Part shown: in pieces, positions 1 through 6,889 of the stretch
Position numbering within the stretch: the stretch's first letter is position 1
Layout of the letters: each line of letters begins with the position of its first letter
NCBI GenBank assembly: GCA_002771395.1
Contig: PCSS01000355.1
Coordinates: 1 to 10,199 of the forward strand
Reading direction: 5' to 3'
DNA length: 10,199 nt
Source: Bacteroidetes bacterium CG23_combo_of_CG06-09_8_20_14_all_32_9
Lineage (GTDB): Bacteria > Bacteroidota > Bacteroidia > Bacteroidales > GWA2-32-17
Program-made: the position numbers and the translations under genes
Notes under the pieces: model-generated
What the model was told of the DNA's origin: nothing
The model's database searches: none
What the model saw: the letters and a program-made list of their open reading frames with translations, nothing else

Positions 1-1787
1 TACAAATTGTACTTTTTTATCTTGTAAAAATTTTTGGATTTTCGCAGGCATGGCTTAAACTGCCATTTATTGTTTCGGGCGTTATTGCTGTTTATTTGGC
101 TTACAAAATAGCTTCCGATTGGTTTGGCAAAACTCCTGCTGTAGTAATAGCTTCGCTGCTTGCTTATTTGCAATATCCTGTTTTTTACAGTCAGATAATT
201 CGTCCATATTCAAGCGGGTTATTTCTGATTTTACTATTTGTTTATTTCTGGAACAAAGTAATTTTTTATTCAGAACAAAAGAGATATTTTAATTTATCCG
301 GATTTATAATTGCAGGTACTCTTTGTGCATATAATCATCATTTTACATTACTGCAAGCCGCAATAATCGGAATAACAGGTTTTTTTTATGTTAAAAAGCA
401 AGATATACTTTTTTATTTAGGAGCAGGAGTTGCTGTAATTCTTTTATATCTGCCAAATATCGGGATTTTTAAAGCCCAACTCCGGATGGGAGGAATTGAA
501 GGTTGGCTGGGCAAACCTGAAAATGATTTTATTCTGAAATACCTTTATTATATTGTTCATTATTCTTGGATTACAGCCACATCCATAATTTTGCTCTTTG
601 TTGCAGGGTTTTTTATTAAACCATTTTTTACAATTAAAAGAAAAAGTCTTTTGTGGGTTCCGCTTGCATGGTTTGTTATTCCTTTTTTAACCGGATTTTT
701 TTATTCAAAATATATTAATGCAGTTTTACAATATTCTGTTTTAATTTTTGCCTTTCCCTTTCTTTTGTTTGGTATTTTTGGATGGATAAAATCCAATAAT
801 TTAAAGTTTAGAATTATTGCTTTTGTTTTACTCGCTTTGGCTTGTATATTTTCGCTTATTTTTGAACGAAAACATTATGAAATATTTTATAATTCACCTT
901 ACGAGCAAATTGTTAAAGAAGCAAGAAATGCAAACGACAGCCTTGGCCAAAATAATTGCTTAATAGTATTTAGCATGACTGCAAAAGACTCAACCCGAAC
1001 TCCCGGTAAAATTTTAAAATATTACTCAGAAAATTTCCTTAAACCTGAAAATATAAATTATGTTAAAGCCGACGATGCAGCAGATTTTAAAGCGCTTCAG
1101 CAAACATTAGAAAACTATAAAGGAAACTATATTTACTACGGATACCTTGCAGGTGCACCTCCTGAGGTTTATCCGCTTATTCAACATTATTTCCCCAATG
1201 TTTATGAAACAATAAATTACTATGGGGGTAATGCAATTATTTTTTCAAAAAGTTTAACATCAAAAGGTAATAATTACATTAATACTTCCGAAAATTTGTT
1301 TGAAGAAAAAGTTCCAAACTGGAGTGATTGTAATGCTGCATATTTATTTAATAGCAGACCTTATATTAGAAATATCTCTTATCGTTTCGACAGTATTTCG
1401 GAGTGGGGACCTACATATAAAGATACCCTTCTTAATATTTCGAACCCACTTGTAAATTATATTGATATAAGCGTTGATGTATTTCCGCTCAAAAATTTTA
1501 CAAATGCCCTGTTAGTAGCTACAATTCAACAGGACTCAATTAATTTATACTGGAATGGTTTAAATTTTAATAGTTTTTTAATGATTCCCGGAAAATGGAA
1601 CATTGTTACTAATTCAATTAAACTTCCCGATGTAAATTTAAAAAAAACAAATCCTGTGCTTAATGTATATACCTGGAACAACCAAAAACAAAATTTCTTA
1701 ATAGATAATTTTAGAGTTAGAGTAAGAAGAGGAAATCCTATTTTATACTGGATTATTAACAAGGAAGTTATACTAAAAAAGAGATAA
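1..1787 (+). CDS. GT-C membrane glycosyltransferase (PMT_2/GT39-like), 5' end cut off
   Basis: Partial gene. The frame is open from the first full codon at position 3, so the true start lies upstream. The TTG at 96 is internal, because well-conserved family sequence (LPFIVSGVIAVYLAYKIA) runs straight through it. The 594 visible residues contain a PMT_2-type membrane region. The diagnostic feature is the YSQxxRPYS motif at about residues 62-70, followed by about seven more hydrophobic segments up to roughly residue 287. This family moves sugars from lipid-phosphate donors on the outer face of the inner membrane. The acidic catalytic loop should lie in the missing N-terminus. After the last helix come about 300 soluble residues, first alpha/beta-like and then a beta-rich, W/Y/N-rich tail that may bind carbohydrate (inference). 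Its substrate cannot be read from sequence. It ends 34 bp before the porin gene and is probably co-transcribed with it. Confidence 0.85.
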   Translation, partial: QIVLFYLVKIFGFSQAWLKLPFIVSGVIAVYLAYKIASDWFGKTPAVVIASLLAYLQYPVFYSQIIRPYSSGLFLILLFVYFWNKVIFYSEQKRYFNLSGFIIAGTLCAYNHHFTLLQAAIIGITGFFYVKKQDILFYLGAGVAVILLYLPNIGIFKAQLRMGGIEGWLGKPENDFILKYLYYIVHYSWITATSIILLFVAGFFIKPFFTIKRKSLLWVPLAWFVIPFLTGFFYSKYINAVLQYSVLIFAFPFLLFGIFGWIKSNNLKFRIIAFVLLALACIFSLIFERKHYEIFYNSPYEQIVKEARNANDSLGQNNCLIVFSMTAKDSTRTPGKILKYYSENFLKPENINYVKADDAADFKALQQTLENYKGNYIYYGYLAGAPPEVYPLIQHYFPNVYETINYYGGNAIIFSKSLTSKGNNYINTSENLFEEKVPNWSDCNAAYLFNSRPYIRNISYRFDSISEWGPTYKDTLLNISNPLVNYIDISVDVFPLKNFTNALLVATIQQDSINLYWNGLNFNSFLMIPGKWNIVTNSIKLPDVNLKKTNPVLNVYTWNNQKQNFLIDNFRVRVRRGNPILYWIINKEVILKKR

Positions 1788-1821
1788 AGCCGTACATTTT
1801 TTCCAATCTGAAATTTGAAAT

Positions 1822-3657
1822 ATGAAATATTTTTATATTATTTTGTTTTTTATCTTTTTATGGATTAATGTTGAGGCACAGAAAGCCGATAGCACTGCAC
1901 CTGTGCTGCGAATTTGGTCTTTTGAAAATTCATGGAATGAAATTCAAAAAGAGCAACCCGACACATTTCTTACAAATTTTCAAAATTATTTACCAATTCG
2001 TTCTGAGTTTGTAGCAACCCTTGGTAATAGCGGCTCGGCAACGTTTCCACTAACATATAATATTCCTGATGAAGAAATACCGTATTTTTATATACCTTTT
2101 AAGATATATTATAATGCCGACAGGCACATCTTTTACAACACCAGGAAACCATATACAAGAATAAATTTTGCAGCGGGCACATCTAAAGAAAAAGGCGAAC
2201 AATATATAAATATTCTTCATACTCAAAACGTAAACCGGCATCTGAATTTCAGTATAAGAGCCAATGGACATAATTCAACAGGGTATTTCTTGCGTCAGGA
2301 AAACCGTAACAACAGTTTCAGATTTTCAACAAATTACATGAGAAAGAAATATCAACTTCAGGCATACTTTAATATTGAAAAATTCCGGCTAACCGAAAAT
2401 GGCGGTATTCAGCACGACGATTACATTATTGATTCGCTTTATAAATCAGATAACTTAAATGTGAACCTTAATAATGCCAAAAACACAATAGTTTTTCGTG
2501 AAAGTTTTATTCATCAAAAAATTGCGTTAATCGGAAAAACCGACACTATTGATTCGGTAAATATACATTATAAAAGCATTTTAGAACTTCAGCATATCGG
2601 GCGTTTTCAACGGTTTAAAAAACTTTATACCGATATCCCAACTAATTTTTATAACAACATTTACATTGACAATACTGCTACAAATGATTCAACCAATACC
2701 GAAACTTTTTACCAAAATTTAGCGATAGTTATTACCGAAAATAATCCACTTAAAACAGCTTTTTTGTTAGGCGTAAATTACGATTATAGAAATTATTACT
2801 TTTATTACTCAGATACTCTTTTAAACAGTTTCGGACTGCAAACATCTATTTTTAAGGTTAATAATACTGTTTATTCGGGTTATTTAACTTTTGAACAATG
2901 GCTTACGGGCTATCTTAAAGGAAATTCCAGGTTTGATGGTCGTTTTGCATATAAATATTTTAAAACAAAAGATACTATTCAAGCGGCTTTTACTATTGGA
3001 TACTGGACAAGGCACACCGATTATTTCGAAAATCGTTATTACTCCAATAATTTTAGCTGGAATAATGATTTTGCAAATTCTTATATTTCAACTACTTTAT
3101 TATCGGTTAATGATAATAGATTTTATTTCGGCTTTTCTGCAAATTTTTATACTGTTAAAAATTATGTTTATTTTGATACTCTTTTTATGCCAAAGCAGCA
3201 AAATCATACAATTAAAATTATGTCGGGCATTGTTTACAAGAACTTTAAATGGGGACACATTCATTTTAATAACCGTGCAATAATTCAGCAATCATCAAAC
3301 GATAGTATTCTTCGTTTGCCTATGTTTGTTGGCGTTCATTCGGTTTATTATCAGTTTGCCATGTTTAAAAAAGTGCTTAAAGTTCAGACAGGGACAGAAC
3401 TGTTTTATTTTACAAAGTATTTTGCTCCAACTTACGTTCCGGCTACCAGTTTGTTTGCGTTGCAAAATGAAAGGCAAACAGGCGATTATCCATATATTGA
3501 TGTTTTTATTAATTTGAATTTAAAGAGAGCGGGGTTCTTTGTTAAAATGGAGCATGCAAATTATTCGCTTATGCCCGAAAATTACTTTATGACGCCACAT
3601 TACCCTCAAACACAAAGAGTGTTAAAATTTGGTATTTCATGGAATTTTTATGACTGA
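1822..3657 (+). CDS. Putative outer-membrane porin (Bacteroidota Porin_10-like)
   Basis: A 611-residue protein with a clear Sec signal peptide (MKYFYIILFFIFLWINVEA, likely cleaved before Gln20). The rest has no transmembrane helices. It is rich in alternating aromatic and polar beta-strand patterns, with many Y/F/N residues, and ends in an aromatic strand (KFGISWNFYD), as outer-membrane beta-barrels do. Length and composition fit the 'putative porin' family widespread in Bacteroidota. Two N-terminal features also fit: the ENSWNEIQ segment and the LGNSGSATFPLTYN segment near residues 60-75. By family, the protein should form a diffusion channel in the outer membrane, but no substrate is known to me. 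It lies 34 bp after the glycosyltransferase gene, and its TGA overlaps the ATG of the next gene by one base. It is therefore probably in one transcript with both. No strong ribosome-binding site is visible, which is usual in this phylum. Confidence 0.85.
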   Translation: MKYFYIILFFIFLWINVEAQKADSTAPVLRIWSFENSWNEIQKEQPDTFLTNFQNYLPIRSEFVATLGNSGSATFPLTYNIPDEEIPYFYIPFKIYYNADRHIFYNTRKPYTRINFAAGTSKEKGEQYINILHTQNVNRHLNFSIRANGHNSTGYFLRQENRNNSFRFSTNYMRKKYQLQAYFNIEKFRLTENGGIQHDDYIIDSLYKSDNLNVNLNNAKNTIVFRESFIHQKIALIGKTDTIDSVNIHYKSILELQHIGRFQRFKKLYTDIPTNFYNNIYIDNTATNDSTNTETFYQNLAIVITENNPLKTAFLLGVNYDYRNYYFYYSDTLLNSFGLQTSIFKVNNTVYSGYLTFEQWLTGYLKGNSRFDGRFAYKYFKTKDTIQAAFTIGYWTRHTDYFENRYYSNNFSWNNDFANSYISTTLLSVNDNRFYFGFSANFYTVKNYVYFDTLFMPKQQNHTIKIMSGIVYKNFKWGHIHFNNRAIIQQSSNDSILRLPMFVGVHSVYYQFAMFKKVLKVQTGTELFYFTKYFAPTYVPATSLFALQNERQTGDYPYIDVFINLNLKRAGFFVKMEHANYSLMPENYFMTPHYPQTQRVLKFGISWNFYD

Positions 3658-4658
3658 TGGTAAAATTTTTAATAATACGGTTTAGCTCTATTGGGGATAT
3701 TGTTTTAACAACGCCTGTGATTCGTTGCCTTAAACAACAAGTGAAAGAAACTGAAATCCATTTTCTTACAAAACCTGCATTTTCATCTATTTTATTATCA
3801 AATCCTTATATTGATAAGGTTTTAACACTTAAAGAAAAATTTTCTGAAACCATTTCTGAGATTTGGAATGAACGGTATGATTATATTATTGACCTTCATA
3901 ATAATATACGAACCAGAAGAATAAAAAACAGAATTGGAATATTAAGTTTTTCGTTTTATAAGTTAAATATTGAAAAATGGCTGCTGGTAAATTTTAAAAT
4001 AAACAAACTTCCTGATAAACATATTGTTGACAGATATTTAGAAACAGTAAGGTCCTTTGATATAACAAATGATAATAAAGGTCTCGATTATTTTATTCCT
4101 GAAAATGATGAAATAGACTTAAAAAAATTACCCGAGTTTCTTCATTCGGGATATGTAGGATTTGTAATAGGAGCAAAGCACTTTACTAAAAAAATGCCTG
4201 CCCAAAAAATTTCTGAAATTATAAGTAAGATACCATTCCCTGTAATTTTATTTGGCGGTAAAGAAGACATTCCGCAAGCCGAACAAATAATTTCAACATG
4301 TAACAATAAAAACATTTTTAATAGCTGCGGAAAATTTAATCTAAATCAATCTGCATCGCTTGTAAAACAATCAAAAGTTATTGTAAGCCACGACACAGGC
4401 TTAATGCACATTGCAGCAGCTTTTCAAAAACCAGTTATTTCGCTGTGGGGAAATACTGTTCCCGAATTTGGAATGTACCCATATATAAAAAAAGAACTCT
4501 CAGAAATAATTGAAATAAAGCATTTAAAATGCCGGCCTTGTACAAAAATCGGATTTAACAAATGTCCCAAAAAGCATTTCCGTTGTATGAACGATATTGA
4601 TAACAATTTGGTAGTTAACCTTGTAGAAAAACACTTTGAAAACAGAAATACATTGTGA
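3657..4658 (+). CDS. GT9-family glycosyltransferase (ADP-heptose:LPS heptosyltransferase-like)
   Basis: A 333-residue cytosolic or peripheral GT-B enzyme of the WaaC/WaaF type. The N-terminal IIRFSSIGDIVLTTPV motif (residues 6-21) is the family hallmark. Asp14 sits where the catalytic Asp of WaaC lies. The C-terminal donor-binding half shows IGAKHFTKKMP (171-181), ILFGGKED (197-204), and the strongly conserved SHDTGLMHIAAAF (244-256) followed by ISLWGNTVPE. A four-cysteine tail (C292, C295, C303, C310) is common in Bacteroidota members. The family adds heptose or related sugars to lipopolysaccharide core; the exact sugar is not predictable. The ATG overlaps the porin TGA (TGATG), which suggests translational coupling. 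The last codons (ENRNTL) and the stop lie in a short direct repeat bordering the next cassette, so the extreme C-terminus may have been altered by an insertion (inference). Confidence 0.9.
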   Translation: MVKFLIIRFSSIGDIVLTTPVIRCLKQQVKETEIHFLTKPAFSSILLSNPYIDKVLTLKEKFSETISEIWNERYDYIIDLHNNIRTRRIKNRIGILSFSFYKLNIEKWLLVNFKINKLPDKHIVDRYLETVRSFDITNDNKGLDYFIPENDEIDLKKLPEFLHSGYVGFVIGAKHFTKKMPAQKISEIISKIPFPVILFGGKEDIPQAEQIISTCNNKNIFNSCGKFNLNQSASLVKQSKVIVSHDTGLMHIAAAFQKPVISLWGNTVPEFGMYPYIKKELSEIIEIKHLKCRPCTKIGFNKCPKKHFRCMNDIDNNLVVNLVEKHFENRNTL

Positions 4659-4685
4659 AAGCAGAAATAAATAGAAATACATTGT
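4644..4685 (+). repeat. 13-bp direct repeat, period 29 bp, over the GT9 stop codon
   Basis: AGAAATACATTGT occurs exactly at 4644-4656 and again at 4673-4685. The first copy encodes the last residues of the GT9 enzyme and its final T begins the TGA stop. The second copy lies in the spacer and forms the outer end of the left inverted-repeat arm described separately. The surrounding bases repeat the simpler unit AGAAATA several more times (4663, 4673, 4702), so part of the similarity may be slippage in A-rich DNA. Confidence 0.7.
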
Positions 4686-4710
4686 AAAAATAGAAATTGA
4701 TAGAAATAAA
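4673..4710 (+). repeat. Left arm of imperfect inverted repeat flanking the S23-like gene
   Basis: Read on the + strand this arm contains, in order, GAAATACAT, AAAAAT, GAAAT and GAAATA. The reverse complement of 5131-5166 gives the same blocks in the same order (GAAATACAT, AAAAATT, GGAAAT, GAAATAT), with small gaps between them. The two arms could therefore pair and enclose the small gene between them. The blocks are short and AT-rich, so chance or shared low complexity is a real alternative. Confidence 0.5.
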
Positions 4711-4719
4711 ACAGGTTAT

Positions 4720-5112
4720 ATGGAACAGAAAAAATATATTGCTATAAAAGACTTGGTTGTTTACCAGATAACAAGAAAATTATCTTCGCTTGCTTGGAAA
4801 ATTTACGAAAAGATGGATTGGCATTTACAAAAAATTATAGGTGACCAATTTATTACTTCTACCGATTCTGTGGATGCAAATATTGTTGAAGGATATAGAA
4901 GATACCATTATCGCGACAAAATTAAATTTTATTATATTTCACGAGCTTCTTTTTGCGAATCTGTTTATCATTGGCTTGAACTTCTGTTAGAAAGGAATAA
5001 AATTTCAAACGATGAATATACAGAAATCAAATTAGTTGCCGATGAATTACAAATTAAACTAAATAACTTTATTACAACAACCTGCAACCAAATCAATAAA
5101 AACAATGAATAA
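4720..5112 (+). CDS. Four-helix-bundle protein, S23 / bAvd-like family
   Basis: A 130-residue, wholly helical, basic protein of the four-helix-bundle family first seen as ORFs in 23S rRNA intervening sequences (S23). The family also includes the Avd accessory proteins of diversity-generating retroelements. The signature is visible as GDQFITSTDSVDANIVEGY (41-59) followed by RR and, after a short basic linker, KFYYISRASFCESVYHWLEL (69-88). Length is normal for the family (about 115-135). Free-standing copies are common in Bacteroidota and their role is unknown; relatives form pentameric bundles that bind nucleic acid. No rRNA flanks it and no reverse transcriptase is in the window. It stands alone 61 bp after the GT9 gene and 81 bp before the U32 gene, between imperfect inverted repeats, which suggests a small insertable cassette (inference). 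The ATG follows a weak purine stretch (ACAGG) 5 bp upstream. Confidence 0.88.
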   Translation: MEQKKYIAIKDLVVYQITRKLSSLAWKIYEKMDWHLQKIIGDQFITSTDSVDANIVEGYRRYHYRDKIKFYYISRASFCESVYHWLELLLERNKISNDEYTEIKLVADELQIKLNNFITTTCNQINKNNE

Positions 5113-5130
5113 TCAAAACTATTTATTTTT

Positions 5131-5166
5131 ATATTTCATCTATTTCCAACAATTTTTATGTATTTC
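5131..5166 (+). repeat. Right arm of imperfect inverted repeat flanking the S23-like gene
   Basis: The + strand reads ATATTTC, ATTTCC and AATTTTTATGTATTTC. The last, 5151-5166, is the reverse complement of GAAATACATAAAAATT and mirrors the outer part of the left arm at 4673-4690. The arm lies wholly in the 81 bp spacer between the S23-like stop and the U32 start. Just downstream, TAAATTTC (5169-5176) is one base off the Bacteroidota -7 box and could contribute to U32 transcription. Confidence 0.5.
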
Positions 5167-5193
5167 AATAAATTTCGAGCTGTTTAATTTAAG

Positions 5194-6459
5194 ATGAGAA
5201 ATTCAAAACCTATAGAAATTATGTCGCCGGTGGGTTCTTATGAAACACTTATGGCGGCTATTCAGGGTGGTGCAAGTTCGGTATATTTCGGAGTCGGACA
5301 TTTGAATATGCGTTCAAAATCAACTTATAATTTTTCTATATACGACTTAAATAACATTGTAAATATTTGCAATGAAAATAATGTAAAAAGTTATCTGACA
5401 GTAAACATTGTTATTTATGACAGTGAAATTACAGAAATGCAAATTCTTATTCGGTCTGCAAAACAAGCCGGTGTAACTGCTATAATTGCCAGCGATATGG
5501 CTGTTCTTGAATACGGAAAGAAAATTGGAATAGAAATACATGCTTCAACCCAATTAAACATCAGCAATTTTGAAGCAGTAAAATTCTATGCCAGATATTG
5601 CGATGTGATTATATTGGCTCGTGAACTTACCATTGAACAAATAACATTAATTTGCAAACAAATTGATAAAGAAAATATTTGTGCCCCTTCGGGAAATAAA
5701 GTACGAATAGAAGTCTTTGTGCATGGGGCTTTGTGTATGTCAATCAGCGGTAAATGCTATTTAAGTTTACACCAAAACAATAATTCTGCTAATCGTGGAC
5801 GTTGTTTGCAAAATTGCCGCCATTCGTACACTGTTACCGACAAAGAAAGTGGTTATCAACTTGATATTGAAAATGATTACATTATGTCGCCTAAAGATTT
5901 ATGTACAATTCATATTCTTGACAAAATTCTTGATGCAGGAGTTACTGTTTTAAAAATTGAAGGCAGGGCACGTTCTCCTGAATATGTAAAAATTGTTACA
6001 GGATGTTATCACCAGGCAGTAGAAGCATGGAAAACAAACAACTTTAATAACGAAAATATTGAATTATGGCTTAACAAATTGAAAACTGTTTATAATCGCG
6101 GGTTTTGGGAAGGATATTACTTAGGAGCAAAATTAGGAGAATGGACAAAAAATTACGGTTCTTCGGCAACCAAACAAAAAATTTATATAGGAAAAGTAAC
6201 AAATTTCTTTAAAAACATCAGCGTAGCCGAAATACTTATTGAAACTGGCGAAATGGAAGTTAATGATAATATTTTAATAATTGGACCTTCATCGGGTGTT
6301 GTAGAACATAAAGTAAATGAAATAAGACTGAACGATAAATCAACAACTAACATTGTGCAGAAGGGTTCAGTTTGCAGCATTGTAACAAATTGCCTGGTAA
6401 GAAGAAACGATAAAGTTTATAAGTGGATAAATAAAAATAATGTAAATCAGCCTGCTTAA
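5194..6459 (+). CDS. U32-family protein, TrhP-like tRNA hydroxylation enzyme
   Basis: A 421-residue protein of the peptidase U32 family. These are now understood mainly as Fe-S proteins in RNA or quinone hydroxylation rather than proteases. An N-terminal TIM-barrel-like part starts EIMSPVGSYETLMAAIQGGA (8-27). The core signature has VFVHGALCMSISGKCYLS, NRGRCLQNCR and SPKDLC, with cysteines at 181, 188, 204, 208 and 237. Their spacing (Cx6Cx15C, then a later Cys) fits the iron-sulphur ligands of the family. LKIEGRARSPEYV follows, then a small C-terminal beta domain (about 325-417). Length and this C-terminal domain fit TrhP (E. coli YegQ, B. subtilis YrrO), which makes 5-hydroxyuridine at tRNA position 34 using prephenate. 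It is much shorter than RlhA (23S C2501). UbiU-like roles are less likely. The ATG is the first in frame after the spacer. Confidence is high for the family and moderate for TrhP. Confidence 0.85.
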   Translation: MRNSKPIEIMSPVGSYETLMAAIQGGASSVYFGVGHLNMRSKSTYNFSIYDLNNIVNICNENNVKSYLTVNIVIYDSEITEMQILIRSAKQAGVTAIIASDMAVLEYGKKIGIEIHASTQLNISNFEAVKFYARYCDVIILARELTIEQITLICKQIDKENICAPSGNKVRIEVFVHGALCMSISGKCYLSLHQNNNSANRGRCLQNCRHSYTVTDKESGYQLDIENDYIMSPKDLCTIHILDKILDAGVTVLKIEGRARSPEYVKIVTGCYHQAVEAWKTNNFNNENIELWLNKLKTVYNRGFWEGYYLGAKLGEWTKNYGSSATKQKIYIGKVTNFFKNISVAEILIETGEMEVNDNILIIGPSSGVVEHKVNEIRLNDKSTTNIVQKGSVCSIVTNCLVRRNDKVYKWINKNNVNQPA

Positions 6460-6474
6460 TATGTTTATAAGCAG
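6452..6474 (+). terminator. Possible weak hairpin at the U32 stop codon
   Basis: CTGCTTA (6452-6458) and TAAGCAG (6468-6474) form a perfect 7-bp stem around a 9-nt loop, and the TAA stop lies in the stem. A T-run (6494-6499) comes only about 20 bases later, so this is at best a weak intrinsic terminator. It may be a chance hairpin. Confidence 0.3.
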
Positions 6475-6512
6475 CATGAAAATTATATATAATATTTTTT
6501 ACCTTAAATGTA

Positions 6513-6536
6513 CAGATACAGGATACAAGATACAGG
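6513..6536 (+). repeat. Short tandem repeat, 7-bp period
   Basis: Three near-identical units, CAGATAC, AGGATAC and AAGATAC, followed by a partial AGG. This is a small microsatellite-like tract in the spacer downstream of the U32 gene. No function is implied. Confidence 0.65.
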
Positions 6537-6653
6537 CTCTTTGAAAGTTTAAAGTTTGAACACTAAACATAAAACAAATATCATTTTGCTATAAAAATTA
6601 AGAAGAGAAAAAATACCAATAAGTTAGACCTACTGGGTAGTAACAAATTATTT

Positions 6654-6870
6654 AGTGTCTGTCTATAAAGTCGAGAAAACTTGTAAATTTATGTCATATT
6701 TTTAATTCTGAACTTATAAAAACAAGGTATAAAGGTATATGGTATAAGGGTTTAGCCGTCATTATAACTTTCCGAAAGTTTGCAAAGGCCATGGCTTCGT
6801 TAACTTTCGGAAAGTTCCCTATACCACTATACCTTATAAATTAAAAATGCTGATATTATGGACAGACTCT
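6654..6870. mobile_element. MITE-like unit, 217 bp, with imperfect terminal inverted repeats
   Basis: The left end AGTGTCTGTCTATAAAGTC (6654-6672) and the reverse complement of the right end, AGAGTCTGTCCATAATATC (6852-6870), match at 15 of 19 positions. ATTT lies immediately outside both ends (6650-6653 and 6871-6874) and could be a 4-bp target duplication, though this is weak evidence in AT-rich DNA. There is no ORF inside. A short non-coding unit with such ends fits a miniature element mobilised in trans by a transposase elsewhere. I cannot name the parent family. The right end lies only 19 bp before the radical SAM start, so insertion would have replaced the native promoter region (inference). 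Confidence 0.5.
6732..6835. repeat. Nested palindromic hairpin (REP-like)
   Basis: AACTTTCCGAAAGTT (6766-6780) and AACTTTCGGAAAGTT (6802-6816) are exact reverse complements separated by 21 bp. Each arm is also a 7-1-7 palindrome by itself. The spacer contains the 8-bp palindrome GCCATGGC (6788-6795) almost exactly at the centre. Outside, AAGGTATATGGTATAAGGG (6732-6750) pairs with CCCTATACCACTATACCTT (6817-6835) with only two single-base gaps. The left outer arm is preceded by another AAGGTATA (6724-6731). The structure can fold as one long hairpin or as two small cruciform arms. It lacks a T-run, so it is not a standard terminator. Confidence 0.8.
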
Positions 6871-6889
6871 ATTTATTCTGATATTTTTT

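Larger units (their letters stand above)
6460..6889. other. 430-bp gene-free region rich in repeats
   Basis: I see no coding potential, tRNA or known riboswitch here. In order it holds a 7-bp tandem repeat (6513-6536), a short A/T-rich repeat around AAAGTTTAAAGTTT (6544-6557), and a 217-bp unit bounded by imperfect terminal inverted repeats (6654-6870). Inside that unit is a long nested hairpin (6732-6835). No good match to the -7 promoter box lies near the radical SAM gene that follows. Its transcription start therefore remains unplaced. Confidence 0.8.

Noticed and set aside
96..98. TTG as the start codon of the first gene
   Set aside because: The frame is open to the left edge and the upstream residues match the family's membrane segments, so this Leu codon is internal.
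1526..1762. 78-residue minus-strand open frame antisense to the glycosyltransferase C-terminus
   Set aside because: Its composition is that expected from the complement of AT-rich coding DNA; it has no family motif or start context.
2891..3283. 130-residue open frame inside the porin gene in another frame
   Set aside because: It has low-complexity I/L-rich composition and lies wholly within a well-supported porin reading frame.
4720..5112. S23/Avd-like gene considered as part of a diversity-generating retroelement or a 23S rRNA intervening sequence
   Set aside because: No reverse transcriptase, template/variable repeat pair or rRNA sequence is present in the window.
5194..6459. Calling the U32 protein a collagenase-like protease
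   Set aside because: The cysteine pattern and C-terminal domain fit the RNA-hydroxylation branch (TrhP-like), and no classical protease catalytic motif is recognisable.
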